Shown: one piece after another, positions 44,489 through 53,912 of the stretch
How the letters are laid out: every line of letters begins with the position of its first letter
Position numbering within the stretch: position 1 is the stretch's first letter
NCBI RefSeq assembly: GCF_004005845.1
Contig: NZ_SADE01000003.1
Span: forward strand, 496,001 to 560,000
Direction of reading: 5' to 3'
Source of the DNA: Hwanghaeella grinnelliae
Lineage (GTDB): Bacteria > Pseudomonadota > Alphaproteobacteria > UBA8366 > Aestuariispiraceae
DNA length: 64,000 nucleotides
Translations under genes and position numbers: made by a program
The notes under the pieces: generated by a model
What the model saw: only the letters and a program-made list of their open reading frames with translations
Database searches by the model: none
What the model was told of the DNA's origin: nothing

Positions 44489-44962
44489 TTAATCGTCGAT
44501 GGCGGGTATTTTGAGGAAATCGACCTGGAAGATCACATTCCGGATCTTCTCAACCCGATGCGGGACTTCCGGCACAATGAAAGCGGTGGAATTGCGGTCC
44601 AAGGTGAAGGTCTGAAGTGTCGGTTGCAAAATTTCATAGAGCAGCTTGCCGTCCAGCACCCGGATCTTCCCCCAGACACCGGGTTTCGTCGTATGTTCCC
44701 GGCGGAGCGCCTTTGGGATCGTGATATCCGTGAAGATGGGGGTGGACTTATAGCGCACGGCGCCTTCCGGCAGTTCCATCCGGTCGCACAGGGAACAGTC
44801 CAACATTTGGCCCAACGCATCTTCCCGCCCGGCATCCGTTTGCGTCCAGCCCCGATCGACAAAGGGCGGTTGGTGCCGCACATGCTGGCGATGCCCACAG
44901 GACAGCAAAGCCACCCAATGGTCTTCTGCGTCCCGGTCGAAACCGGTAATCGGACGTTCCAT
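44489..44962 (-). CDS. DUF3565-DUF1971 (YeaR-like) fusion protein
   Basis: A 157-residue two-domain protein. Residues 1-~66 match DUF3565, with histidine/cysteine-rich LLSCGHRQHVRHQPPF and CSLC suggesting metal binding. Residues ~68-157 match DUF1971, the small cupin-like YeaR/TehB-associated family (STPIFTDITIPKALRREHTT). E. coli YeaR is induced by nitrate and NO under NsrR/NarL. Its position 14 bases after nsrR supports an NO-related role. A gaaggaaag site precedes the ATG. Confidence 0.8.
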   Translation of the reverse strand: MERPITGFDRDAEDHWVALLSCGHRQHVRHQPPFVDRGWTQTDAGREDALGQMLDCSLCDRMELPEGAVRYKSTPIFTDITIPKALRREHTTKPGVWGKIRVLDGKLLYEILQPTLQTFTLDRNSTAFIVPEVPHRVEKIRNVIFQVDFLKIPAIDD

Positions 44963-44976
44963 GGACTTTCCTTCAC

Positions 44977-45417
44977 TTAGCGATCCGGCAAAAGGACCGA
45001 TGCAAGGTCTTGCCGGGAATTCATCAGATCGGCCAGGGTGAAACGGTCGAGAACCGCGAAGAAAGCGGCAAGCGCTTCATCCAGCACTTTGGGAAGCACA
45101 CAGCAGGAAGCAATTCGGCAGGAATTGGTCACCGGATCGAAGCATTCGACAAGCCGCATATCCTCTTCGCAGCGCCGCACCACGTCGCCGATGCCGATTT
45201 CACCAGGCGGGCAGCCAAGCCGGATGCCCCCCTGCCGTCCGCGAACCGTTTCAATCAAACCATTTTGCCCAAGGCGGTGAACAACCTTCATCAAATGGTT
45301 TTCAGATATTCCGTACCGATCCGAGATCTCTTTGATTGTCGCCAATTCACCTTGCGTTTTGAGCCCCAGAAACATCAAGACGCGCAAGGCGTAGTCGGTA
45401 TGACGGGTGAAGCGCAT
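44977..45417 (-). CDS. nsrR: Rrf2-family nitric-oxide-sensing repressor (NsrR)
   Basis: A 146-residue winged-helix protein. The HTH is residues ~24-58 (IKEISDRYGISENHLMKVVHRLG). Three cysteines near C92, C100 and C106 fit the iron-sulfur site of NsrR, which releases DNA when NO attacks the cluster. The Fe-S ligand spacing is close to other NsrRs. It is divergent from the truncated haemoglobin gene, with a matching site between them. It is followed 14 bases on by the YeaR-like fusion gene. Confidence 0.9.
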   Translation of the reverse strand: MRFTRHTDYALRVLMFLGLKTQGELATIKEISDRYGISENHLMKVVHRLGQNGLIETVRGRQGGIRLGCPPGEIGIGDVVRRCEEDMRLVECFDPVTNSCRIASCCVLPKVLDEALAAFFAVLDRFTLADLMNSRQDLASVLLPDR

Positions 45418-45443
45418 GCTCTCGGTCCATGCCGTTGGATAAA

Positions 45444-45466
45444 AAGATGTATTTTATATATTGCTT
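45444..45466. promoter_or_regulatory. Candidate NsrR-binding site
   Basis: aagatgtattttatatattgctt has a perfect first half of the published NsrR dyad (AAGATGYATTT-N-AAATRCATCTT) and a partial second half. It overlaps the -35 of the truncated haemoglobin promoter, so binding would block that gene. Confidence 0.6.
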
Positions 45467-45490
45467 TTTGCGATAGCGGCCAAATATAAA
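45461..45490 (+). promoter_or_regulatory. Promoter of the truncated haemoglobin gene
   Basis: TTGCTT (45461-45466) and TATAAA (45485-45490) are spaced by 18 bases, and the gene starts 34 bases later. The -35 is inside the candidate NsrR site. Confidence 0.55.
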
Positions 45491-45524
45491 ATGCGACCGG
45501 CCTACATCATCAAGGTGACGTGCG

Positions 45525-46001
45525 ATGACCGACATATCGAAACCAGAACCCGATCAGTTCGACGATGATCGCGGACCGGCGTCGCGACGGCGGCCCCTGC
45601 ATCCCGAAATCGACGAGGCCGTCATCGAGAGCCTGGTTCGGGATTTCTATGGAAAGATCCAGCAGGACGAAACACTTAGTCCAATTTTCGGCGCCAGGAT
45701 TGAGGATTGGGAGCCGCATTTGCGGACCATGATGGATTTCTGGTCCTCGGTGACGCTGATGACCGGCCGCTACAAAGGCCAACCCATGCAAAAGCACCGG
45801 CTGATGACCGATGTCGAACCGGCGCATTTCGACCGCTGGCTAGCCCTGTTCCGGGAAAGCGCCAGAGCCGTCGCCGCGCCGGAAGCCGCCGAGGTTTTTA
45901 TCACCTGCGCGGAACGGATCGCCGGCAGCTTCAAATTGGGCATGTTCGGGGTCCCGGGGTTGGGACCGATCACGTGGGGACCGGCCGCCAAGGCACCTTG
46001 A
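45525..46001 (+). CDS. Group III truncated haemoglobin
   Basis: A 158-residue 2-on-2 globin of group III (TrHbIII). The proximal histidine is H91 in MQKHRLMTD, and the FYGKIQQDETLSPIF and FWSSVTLMTGRYKG segments are typical. The N-terminal ~25 residues are charged and disordered. Group III globins are linked to NO or oxygen reactivity; control by NsrR fits NO detoxification. An aaggtga site precedes the ATG. Confidence 0.93.
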   Translation: MTDISKPEPDQFDDDRGPASRRRPLHPEIDEAVIESLVRDFYGKIQQDETLSPIFGARIEDWEPHLRTMMDFWSSVTLMTGRYKGQPMQKHRLMTDVEPAHFDRWLALFRESARAVAAPEAAEVFITCAERIAGSFKLGMFGVPGLGPITWGPAAKAP

Positions 46002-46020
46002 GCCCCTTTGCAAAAGACAA

Positions 46021-46040
46021 CGCCGGGGAAATCCCCGGCG
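46021..46040. terminator. Bidirectional hairpin after the haemoglobin and ETF-QO genes
   Basis: A near-perfect GC-rich stem: cgccgggg (46021-46028) and ccccggcg (46033-46040) with a 4-base loop. On the minus strand it is followed by ttgtctttt, so it likely ends ETF-QO transcription. On the plus strand the downstream sequence is not T-rich. Confidence 0.7.
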
Positions 46041-46052
46041 CCGCATTCACAT

Positions 46053-47708
46053 TTACATGTTCGGGTAGTTCGGCCCGCCGCCGCCTTCCGGGGTCACCCA
46101 GTTGATATTCTGGGTCGGGTCCTTGATGTCGCAGGTCTTACAATGGACGCAGTTCTGCGCATTGATCTGAAGGCGCGGGTTAGACCCGTCATCTTCCCTG
46201 ACGATTTCATACACGCCCGCCGGGCAGTAGCGCTGTTCAGGCGCGTCATATTTTTCAAGATTCACCTGAATCGGCACGCTGTCGTCCTTCAGCGTCAAAT
46301 GCGCCGGCTGATCTTCTTCATGGTTGGTGAAGGAGAAGGAGACATTGGTCAGACGGTCAAAGCTGATTTCCCCATCCGGCTTCGGATAGTCGATCGGTTT
46401 GAAGGCTGATTTCGGTTTTAGCGATTCGTGGTCGGACCCGTGATGTTTCAAGGTCCACGGGGCACTGCCCTGCAGCAGAACGGTATCCAAGGCGCTATAG
46501 AAGAAACCGCCCCAGAAACCATATTTAAAGGACGGCCGAATGTTGCGAACCTTATAGAGTTCCTTCCAGAGCCAAGTGTCCTTCAAACGATCGGCGTAGT
46601 CGGTGATTTCGCGCGGCGCTTCGCCTTCTGCGGTCAACACGTCGAAGACTGCTTCCGCCGCCGTCATGCCCGACTTCATGGCCAAATGCGTGCCTTTGAT
46701 CTTCGGCACGTTGAGGAAGCCGGCCTCACAACCGACCAGCATGCCGCCTGGGAAGGTCAGTTTCGGGATCGACTGAAAACCACCCTCGTTCAAAGCGCGC
46801 GCGCCATAGGATACGCGGCGGCCGCCCTCAAGGGTCGGCTTGATCGACGGATGATGCTTGAAGCGTTGGAATTCCTGATACGGCGACAAGTAGGGATTTT
46901 CGTAATCAAGGCCGACGACGAAACCGATTGCGACCTGATTGCCGTTCAGGTGGTACATGAACGACCCGCCATAGGTCTTGCTGTCCAGCGGCCAGCCGGC
47001 CGTGTGAACGATCTTGCCCGGCTGGGATTTAGCCGGGTCGATGTCCCAAAGTTCCTTGATGCCGATCCCATAGGTCTGCACATCGCTATTGGCGCGCAGG
47101 TCAAACTTCTCCATCAGCATCTTGCCAAGCGACCCGCGGCAGCCTTCCGCGAAAATCGTCTGCGTCGCGCGCAATTCCATGCCGGGCTGATAGTTCGGGC
47201 CTTTCTCACCGGCCTTGGTGATGCCCATATCGCCGGTCGCGACCCCTTTGACGGATCCGTCGTCGTGGTACAGCACTTCGGCGGCGGCAAAACCGGGATA
47301 GATCTCCACCCCCATGGCTTCGGCCTGCTCGCCCAACCAGCGCGTGAAGTTGCCCAGGCTAATGATGTAATTGCCGTGATTGTTCATCTGCGGCGGAGTC
47401 GGAAAGCGAATGTGGTTGGCTTCGGTCAGATAAAGGAAGGAATCATCCTTCGCCGGCGTATCCAGCGGCGCGCCCAGATCAGCCCAATTCGGCAGCAACT
47501 CGTTAAGCGCGCGCGGTTCAAGCACGGCGCCGGACAGGATATGCGCACCGACTTCCGATCCTTTTTCAAGGACGCAGACACTCAGCTCTTTCCCTTGTTC
47601 AGCAGCCAATTGGCGAATGCGGATTGCCGCACTCAAGCCAGACGGACCGGCCCCCACGACCAGTACGTCATATTCCATGAATTCCCGTTCGACCACTTCG
47701 TCTGACAT
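46053..47708 (-). CDS. Electron-transfer flavoprotein:ubiquinone oxidoreductase
   Basis: A 551-residue membrane-associated flavoprotein that passes electrons from ETF to ubiquinone. It has the FAD Rossmann motif ([20 protein letters not shown]) and a C-terminal 4Fe-4S cluster signature ([13 protein letters not shown]). The ~550-residue length is normal. I choose ATG 47708 over 47714 because the aggaaggtgg site is then nine bases away. Divergent from the UDG gene. Confidence 0.95.
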   Translation of the reverse strand: MSDEVVEREFMEYDVLVVGAGPSGLSAAIRIRQLAAEQGKELSVCVLEKGSEVGAHILSGAVLEPRALNELLPNWADLGAPLDTPAKDDSFLYLTEANHIRFPTPPQMNNHGNYIISLGNFTRWLGEQAEAMGVEIYPGFAAAEVLYHDDGSVKGVATGDMGITKAGEKGPNYQPGMELRATQTIFAEGCRGSLGKMLMEKFDLRANSDVQTYGIGIKELWDIDPAKSQPGKIVHTAGWPLDSKTYGGSFMYHLNGNQVAIGFVVGLDYENPYLSPYQEFQRFKHHPSIKPTLEGGRRVSYGARALNEGGFQSIPKLTFPGGMLVGCEAGFLNVPKIKGTHLAMKSGMTAAEAVFDVLTAEGEAPREITDYADRLKDTWLWKELYKVRNIRPSFKYGFWGGFFYSALDTVLLQGSAPWTLKHHGSDHESLKPKSAFKPIDYPKPDGEISFDRLTNVSFSFTNHEEDQPAHLTLKDDSVPIQVNLEKYDAPEQRYCPAGVYEIVREDDGSNPRLQINAQNCVHCKTCDIKDPTQNINWVTPEGGGGPNYPNM

Positions 47709-47831
47709 GACCATCCACCTTCCTGCCTGACTTTACTTGACGACTTACGTCCCGCCCGTCCCCAGGCCCGGCTTGTACCGCGCCGCACCTGTGCTAGACA
47801 TTATTGACTACTCTGACAAGACAGCGGCCCC

Positions 47832-48755
47832 ATGAACACAGACGACCAAAAGCCGGATGGAAGCGACCTGGACGCCGCGGCGGCCCTGGCTGCACTGTCA
47901 TGGCAGGTCGCCATGGGCGCGGAAGAGTCCATCGCCGATCTGCCGGTAGACCGCTATGCGGCCACCGCCGCGGCGTTAGCATCAGGCACGGCGAAACCTA
48001 CCGAACAGCAAAAACCGCCGCTTCGGGAAAGACTGCGCGACGCGCCGTCACCGCAAGCATCAATGGCCGGCCCGGTCGCCGGCAACGCCAAGGTCATCGG
48101 CGCGGAAGAAGCCGTCGCAGACGCCAAACAACTTGCTGCGGCCTGCAACACGCTTGATGAACTGCGTGCCGCCCTTGAGAAATTCGAAGGCTGCCCGCTG
48201 AAAAAGACAGCCACGAACCTCGTCTTCGGGGACGGGAACCCGGACTCGAAGATCATGTTCATCGGCGAGGCGCCGGGCGCAGATGAAGACCGCCAAGGAC
48301 GCCCCTTCGTCGGCGTAAGCGGACAGATGCTGGACCGGATGCTTTCTTTCATCAATCTCGACCGCAGCCGATTCTACATCACCAACATGCTCTATTGGCG
48401 CCCTCCAGGGAACCGGACGCCGACGGATGCGGAAGTTGCGACCTGCCTGCCTTTCCTTGAGCGGCATATCCAGCTGATCGACCCGAAAGTCCTGGTGCTG
48501 GTCGGCAACCGGTCGGCGAAAAGCCTTCTGCAAACCACCCAGGGCATCACCAAGTTGCGCGGCAAGTGGGACATGGTTTCAATCGGCACAATCGACCCGC
48601 CGATTCCAGCCCTGCCGACGCTTCATCCCGCCTACCTGCTGCGCAATTCCGCGCAAAAGCGCTTCGCCTGGCGAGATGCCTTAATTCTGCGGGAACGACT
48701 CAACGAATTGGGCTTTGCAACGAACGCGCTGGAATCGCAGACTGAATCCAAGTAG
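47832..48755 (+). CDS. Family 4-type uracil-DNA glycosylase
   Basis: A 307-residue protein. The N-terminal ~110 residues are variable and probably flexible. The UDG core (about 115-300) has [17 protein letters not shown], the active-site GEAPGADED, and TLHPAYLLR. The cysteines match family 4 [4Fe-4S] UDGs that remove uracil from DNA. The long N-terminal extension is common in alphaproteobacterial members. It is the only uracil repair gene in the window. Confidence 0.92.
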   Translation: MNTDDQKPDGSDLDAAAALAALSWQVAMGAEESIADLPVDRYAATAAALASGTAKPTEQQKPPLRERLRDAPSPQASMAGPVAGNAKVIGAEEAVADAKQLAAACNTLDELRAALEKFEGCPLKKTATNLVFGDGNPDSKIMFIGEAPGADEDRQGRPFVGVSGQMLDRMLSFINLDRSRFYITNMLYWRPPGNRTPTDAEVATCLPFLERHIQLIDPKVLVLVGNRSAKSLLQTTQGITKLRGKWDMVSIGTIDPPIPALPTLHPAYLLRNSAQKRFAWRDALILRERLNELGFATNALESQTESK

Positions 48756-48951
48756 TTGCCGGCACAACCGATCCGTTTTCAACATCTCGACCAATCGCTT
48801 TCGCTGGGTATAATACGGGATTAAGCCCTTGGGCCGCGTCGTATCCGACAATGCGTGGCAACTGGGGAGGGGAGGCCAAGTCAGGGCATACAGTGCACCA
48901 GCTTGGCTATTTGAACGAGGGCGGTCTTCCGCCAAATGCGCGAGGGTTTCG

Positions 48952-50856
48952 ATGCGACGTTCCTTTAACGCCGCAATGATTGGCGTTGGACTTGGTCTGG
49001 CGCTGGTCACAGGTGGTATGGCGTCCGCTCAGGACGCGGTGAAGGCAGGTGTTGCCCCATCCGCCGCCGGTTCGGCCCTTTCCGACTCGCTTTCCACTGA
49101 AACGGCGGCTCTGGCACCAGGTCCTTTCCAGGACAGTCGGGGCACAAAAACGCCTGGCGGCCCTACCACCCCAAGCCCGCTGTCGCAAAAAGATGCGGAT
49201 ATCTATGCCAAGGTCTTTGCGCTTCAGGCACAAGGCGATTGGCGCGCCGCCGACAAACTGATTGCCGATTTGGACGACCGCCTGTTGATGGGCCATGTCC
49301 GGTATCAGCGCCTGATGCATCCGACGGCCTATCGCGCGACCTACAAGGAATTGAAGGCCTGGATGGCGCAATATGCCGATCATCCCGACGCCGACAAAAT
49401 CTACCATCTTGCCCTGCGCCGGCGGCCCAGCAATTGGCGCTATCCGATTCAGCCGCAAAACCCGGTCCCGGACGATTTCACATTGACCGACGAGGGGAAG
49501 CGGAAAAGCCCGGCAGGAAAGACCACATTCCGCCCGCGCCGTTCGGCGGAAGTCCGCAAAGTGATGCGTCGAATCCGGTATTGGGTTCAGCGTGGCAGCG
49601 TTACAAAGTCGCTTGAATATCTTTCAGAACCGCGGAACCGGCAGATCTTCGATGCGGTCAGCTATGGCGAAAGCCTAGGCGTCATCGCCCGCGGCTATTT
49701 CCGGTATCACAAGGATGCAGACGCGATTGACGTGACGCGCGAAGCGATCAAGCGCGCTGGCGACAAGGCCTCAAACGCAGCCTGGTGGGGCGGGCTGGCC
49801 GCCTTCCGGGCGGGCGACCACAAGACCGCCGCCAAATTCTTCACGATCCTGGCGGATAGCCCCATGGCGGATGTCGACGATAAGGCGGCGGGTGCCTTTT
49901 GGGCCTCGCGGTCATATCTGATCGGCGGCGAACCGGACAAAGTGACGCAGATGCTGATCAAAGCGGCGGAGGAGCCGCGCAGCTTCTACGGGCTGCTGTC
50001 GATCCGAGCGCTCGGGTTGGAGCCGAATTTCGACTGGTCCCTGCCGGTTCTGGGACCGGAACATGCAGATATTCTGCGTCGTATCCCAGCCGCGAAACGG
50101 GCCATGGCGCTGGTGCAGGTAGGTGAGACGACGCGGGCCGAATCCGAACTGCGCCGCTTCGCCCATGTCCTGCCCACGCAGGTCGCCCAGGTTTTGGTGG
50201 CCATGGCGGACCGTGCGGGATTGGCAGACCTGGCCTACCGACTCGGCGCCAGTCTGGAACGGAACCAGGGGATGCGCCTGGACGCGGCCATGTATCCGGT
50301 TCCAGGTTTTGCACCGGATGACGGCCTAACCATCGACCGCGCCATGCTGTACGCCTTCATCCGCCGGGAAAGCCGGTTCCGTGCCAATGCGAAAAGTCCG
50401 GCCGGGGCGCGGGGTCTGATGCAGGTTATGCCGGCGACCGCCGGTTTCGTTGCGGGCCGCCCCTTCAACGGGAACCTTCGTGACGACCTGTTGGACCCGG
50501 GGCTAAACCTGCAGATCGGGCAAAAATACATCAAGATGCTGATGGACGATCCGAAAGCGGGCGAGAACCTTTTCTACACCGTCGCCGCCTATAATGGGGG
50601 GCCGGGCAATCTGCAGAAATGGCGCGCCAAGGTGGATTATGCAGACGACCCGCTGCTGTTCATCGAAAGCCTGCCGTCGCGCGAAACACGGAATTATGTA
50701 GAGAACGTGCTGGCCGATATGTGGATCTACCGTCATCGCTTCGGACAGACCACGCCGACTTTGGATAGCCTGCTGGCCGGCGATTGGCCGGTTTACGCCG
50801 CACTGGACGGGGACGCGAACGCGATCCGCACCGCACAATCAAACAGCGCGCAGTAA
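48952..50856 (+). CDS. Soluble lytic transglycosylase
   Basis: A 634-residue exported protein. I start at ATG 48952, preceded by gaggg, giving a clean signal peptide (FNAAMIGVGLGLALVTGGMASA). Frames to 48829 lack this. An N-terminal superhelical region resembles Slt70 U-domain repeats. The C-terminal goose-lysozyme-like domain has the catalytic glutamate E473 in FIRRESRF, followed by SPAGARGLMQVMP and AAYNGGPGNLQKW. It cleaves peptidoglycan glycan strands to 1,6-anhydro products in the periplasm. Confidence 0.92.
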   Translation: MRRSFNAAMIGVGLGLALVTGGMASAQDAVKAGVAPSAAGSALSDSLSTETAALAPGPFQDSRGTKTPGGPTTPSPLSQKDADIYAKVFALQAQGDWRAADKLIADLDDRLLMGHVRYQRLMHPTAYRATYKELKAWMAQYADHPDADKIYHLALRRRPSNWRYPIQPQNPVPDDFTLTDEGKRKSPAGKTTFRPRRSAEVRKVMRRIRYWVQRGSVTKSLEYLSEPRNRQIFDAVSYGESLGVIARGYFRYHKDADAIDVTREAIKRAGDKASNAAWWGGLAAFRAGDHKTAAKFFTILADSPMADVDDKAAGAFWASRSYLIGGEPDKVTQMLIKAAEEPRSFYGLLSIRALGLEPNFDWSLPVLGPEHADILRRIPAAKRAMALVQVGETTRAESELRRFAHVLPTQVAQVLVAMADRAGLADLAYRLGASLERNQGMRLDAAMYPVPGFAPDDGLTIDRAMLYAFIRRESRFRANAKSPAGARGLMQVMPATAGFVAGRPFNGNLRDDLLDPGLNLQIGQKYIKMLMDDPKAGENLFYTVAAYNGGPGNLQKWRAKVDYADDPLLFIESLPSRETRNYVENVLADMWIYRHRFGQTTPTLDSLLAGDWPVYAALDGDANAIRTAQSNSAQ

Positions 50857-50955
50857 CCCACCCTATTCGGGGAACCGGCAAACACCCTGGCACGGCCTTG
50901 CGGAAGCACCGGCGCGGACATAGGTGTGACTCATATTCCATTCGCAGGTGACGCC

Positions 50956-51495
50956 ATGGCGATCGACGAGAAAATTCCCTTCAAACCGGTTCATATCGCG
51001 GTGCTGACAGTTTCCGACACGCGGACAATAGAGGACGACCGTTCCGGTCAGACATTGGTGGACCGATTGCAGGCGGCCGGCCATGTCCTGGCCGACCGCA
51101 CCATTGTCACCGATGACACCGACAAGATCGCGGCAAAGCTCAATGAATGGGTCGACGACCCCGGGATTGACTGCATCATCACCACTGGGGGAACCGGCGT
51201 TACCGGCCGGGATGTGACGCCGGAAGCCTTCGACATGGTTTGCGAAAAAGATATTCCAGGCTTTGGAGAACTGTTCCGGATGCTGAGCTATCAGAAGATC
51301 GGCACCTCCACGATCCAAAGCCGTGCCTTGGCGGGTGTTGCGCGCGGCACCTATCTGTTCGGTCTTCCCGGATCGACCGGCGCCTGCAAGGACGGTTGGG
51401 ATGACATCCTTTCAACACAATTGGATATTCGTTGGCGTCCCTGCAATTTCGTCGAACTGATGCCGCGCCTTCGAGAGCACGAAAAGGCGCTTTGA
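50956..51495 (+). CDS. moaB: Molybdenum cofactor biosynthesis protein B
   Basis: A 179-residue MogA/MoaB-fold protein. Motifs are [34 protein letters not shown] and [14 protein letters not shown]. MoaB/Mog adenylates molybdopterin before molybdate insertion. An in-frame start at 50926 is possible, but the ATG at 50956 gives a normal length and the usual N-terminus. Confidence 0.92.
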   Translation: MAIDEKIPFKPVHIAVLTVSDTRTIEDDRSGQTLVDRLQAAGHVLADRTIVTDDTDKIAAKLNEWVDDPGIDCIITTGGTGVTGRDVTPEAFDMVCEKDIPGFGELFRMLSYQKIGTSTIQSRALAGVARGTYLFGLPGSTGACKDGWDDILSTQLDIRWRPCNFVELMPRLREHEKAL

Positions 51496-51568
51496 TCGGC
51501 GCATTCAAAACCGCGGCCTTCCATCAAAATTATTGCTTTTCGACGGCAATCCATCGCATCCTTTCGCC

Positions 51569-52498
51569 ATGTCGATAATGAGGATCGATCAAGCCAATCT
51601 GGGTTTTGTCGTACTGGCCTGCCTGGTCGCGCATGCGGTGCCGGTAGAGGTTCTGCTGTTCAGCTACGCAATATTCGGCCCGGCCCACTACCTGACCGAA
51701 ATGTCCTGGCTGCACGACCGGCAATATTTCACGAAACGCCAGTACGATTTCGTGCCGCTGGCCGTTCTCGGCTTGGGAACGATCTTCGCTCACAATGTTC
51801 TGAATATGGAAATCGGACAGGCCTATATCGGCCTAGTCCTCGCCTTCTTCCTGGCGATAACCATGGCATTCGTCACCGATTGGCGGTATCGCCTGCCAAT
51901 CGCGATCGGGGCAACGGTTGTAGGCTTGGTTCTGTTTATGTTCACGCCGGCTGTTTGGTTCTTCATCTTGCTGGCGAACATGGTGCATCTGGTGCTGTTC
52001 ACATCGGTTTTCATCACGTTGGGCGCGCTCCGGAATAACAGTCCCTATGCCTTCGCGACCCTCGGCGCATTGATCGTTTTCAGCGCAACCTTTTTCATTC
52101 CGGGTCTTCCCAGCATTCCCGCCAGCGACTTCGCGATGGGATTCGGCTATGATCTGGCACCGGCCTATCAAGGGTTCTTCTCGCTGATTGGTGTCGAGGC
52201 GGATAATCCGAATATCGAGAAGCTGCTGGGTTTCGTCGCCTTCTGGCACATCTATCATAACCTCAACTGGTTCAGTAAAACCGGTGTCATCCGGTGGCAT
52301 GAGATTTCCCGCAAGCGAACCATCTTTCTGATCGCTTCCTATATGTGCTACATCGGCCTCTACGCCTATGACTACAGGCTGGGCTTCCAGGCATTGATTT
52401 TCCTCGGCTTCCTTCACGTCGTCCTGGAATTCCCGCTCAACGGGCTCAGCTTCGCCAATACCGGCCGGCTTTTAGTGGGACGATTGCGTAGTGCCTGA
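51569..52498 (+). CDS. Histidine-rich polytopic membrane protein of unknown function
   Basis: A 309-residue protein with about eight hydrophobic segments. Conserved-looking polar residues sit within or at the ends of the segments: GPAHYLTEMSWLHDR, MVHLVLF, FWHIYHNLNWFSKT, RWHE and LHVVLEFPLN. This scatter of intramembrane histidines resembles metal sites in membrane oxygenases (Brp/Blh or fatty-acid hydroxylase-like), but none of their exact motifs is present. I know no family. Start is uncertain: ATG 51569 has no strong ribosome site, and TTG 51533 is in frame. The moaB stop is 74 bases upstream. Confidence 0.7.
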   Translation: MSIMRIDQANLGFVVLACLVAHAVPVEVLLFSYAIFGPAHYLTEMSWLHDRQYFTKRQYDFVPLAVLGLGTIFAHNVLNMEIGQAYIGLVLAFFLAITMAFVTDWRYRLPIAIGATVVGLVLFMFTPAVWFFILLANMVHLVLFTSVFITLGALRNNSPYAFATLGALIVFSATFFIPGLPSIPASDFAMGFGYDLAPAYQGFFSLIGVEADNPNIEKLLGFVAFWHIYHNLNWFSKTGVIRWHEISRKRTIFLIASYMCYIGLYAYDYRLGFQALIFLGFLHVVLEFPLNGLSFANTGRLLVGRLRSA

Positions 52499-52509
52499 GT
52501 TTTCCTTCC

Positions 52510-53832
52510 GTGCCTGATATGACCATAGACATTCAGGGTTTTGACCAATCGCTTTGGAGCGCTACCGCCATTACACCGGTAGAGTTCCCTTCGCTGCAGG
52601 GTGAACACCGCACAGATGTCGCCATCGTCGGCGGCGGTTTCACGGGCCTTTCAACCGCTTTGCATTTAGCGGAACGCGGCATCTCCGTCACCGTGCTAGA
52701 GGCGAAGACGCCTGGTTTCGGTGCTTCCGGGCGGAACGGCGGGCAGGTGATCGCCGGCTTCAAACACAACGAGGTTCCGACAGGCCCAGGCATCGATGGG
52801 GATCTTGCCGCCCGGATGGACCGGTTTGGGGACGGCACCGCCCAATTCACCTTCGATCTGATCGCCAGGCTGGGCATCGATTGCGGCGCAAAGCAAGGCG
52901 GATGGGCGCAAGGCGCGCATGGCGATGTTGCGCTGCAGGCGATTGAACGCAAGGCGGCGGTCTTGGGCAAACGAGGGGTATCGCTTGAAATCCTCTCCGC
53001 GGCGGAAACGGAACGGCGCCTGGGTACGAACTGGTATCCCGGGTCACTTTGGGATCCGCGCGGCGGCACCCTGCAACCCTTAAGCTATGCGCGCGGTTTG
53101 GCCGCCGCAGCAAGCCATGCCGGTGCGTCCATCTTCACCGAAAGCCCCGTCACGGCCGTTGCCCGCGACGGCAAGGGCTGGAAGCTGACCACCGCATCCG
53201 GCGCGTCGGTCACGGCCGAAAAAGCGCTTTTCTGCACCAACGGTTATTCCGACCGGTTCAACCCGATCCCGTCGTTGTCAAAGACGGTCATTCCATTCTT
53301 CAGCTATCAGATCGCAACTGCCCCCCTGTCCGACAATATTCTGAAGACCTTGCTTGCGGACGGTGTCGGTGTTTCCGAATTCAGGCGGTTGCTGGCTTAT
53401 TTCCGTGTCGATAGCGAGGGCCGTTTCATTATGGGAGCCCGGGGCGCATCGGACGGATCGATGGAAGATCCGTCCTTCGATTTTGCCCGCGCACGGATCA
53501 AACAACTCTTTCCCGCCCTGGCTGATCAGAAGATGGAGTATTTCTGGAACGGGAAGGTCGCGATTACCATGGATTACCTGCCGCGGCTGATTGAACAGGA
53601 GTATGGGTTATATGCCGCCGTAGGCTGGAACGGACGCGGCGTTGCGGTCACCACGGCTTCCGGCCCGGTGCTCGCGGATTGGATGACCGGCACCGCCCCG
53701 AAGGACTTGCCTTTGCCGGTTACGCCGCCCCGGCCGATCGGCTTCCATGGTTTCAAGCGCAAGGTCTCATCCGTCGTCGCTTTGTGGTACGACCACCTCG
53801 ACAAAAAGGAACGGACGCCGTCCGCCGCGTGA
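52510..53832 (+). CDS. FAD-dependent amine oxidase/DAO-family oxidoreductase (PuuB-like)
   Basis: A 440-residue DAO-fold protein with Rossmann FAD motif DVAIVGGGFTGLSTALHLAERG and GASGRNGGQV next to it. The C-terminal end has GLYAAVGWNGRGVAVTTASG. This is typical of PuuB/gamma-glutamylputrescine oxidase and glycine oxidase-like proteins. Substrate unknown. The start is a GTG at 52510 or ATG at 52519, neither with a good ribosome site. It lies 11 bases after the membrane protein gene. Confidence 0.88.
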   Translation: MPDMTIDIQGFDQSLWSATAITPVEFPSLQGEHRTDVAIVGGGFTGLSTALHLAERGISVTVLEAKTPGFGASGRNGGQVIAGFKHNEVPTGPGIDGDLAARMDRFGDGTAQFTFDLIARLGIDCGAKQGGWAQGAHGDVALQAIERKAAVLGKRGVSLEILSAAETERRLGTNWYPGSLWDPRGGTLQPLSYARGLAAAASHAGASIFTESPVTAVARDGKGWKLTTASGASVTAEKALFCTNGYSDRFNPIPSLSKTVIPFFSYQIATAPLSDNILKTLLADGVGVSEFRRLLAYFRVDSEGRFIMGARGASDGSMEDPSFDFARARIKQLFPALADQKMEYFWNGKVAITMDYLPRLIEQEYGLYAAVGWNGRGVAVTTASGPVLADWMTGTAPKDLPLPVTPPRPIGFHGFKRKVSSVVALWYDHLDKKERTPSAA

Positions 53833-53912
53833 TCGCAGAAGGCGCGCCTGCCAAAACCTCTTCCATTTTTTCCTCTTTTGTTCTATTTAAAGCGAACGAA
53901 AGGGAACAAAAC

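Noticed and set aside
53880-53907. LexA-like GAAC direct repeat before the radical SAM gene
   Set aside because: GAAC at 53894 and 53904 have a 6-base spacer; alphaproteobacterial LexA boxes are GAAC-N7-GAAC. A start-to-start distance of 10 rather than 11 makes this unlikely, though a mutated site cannot be excluded.
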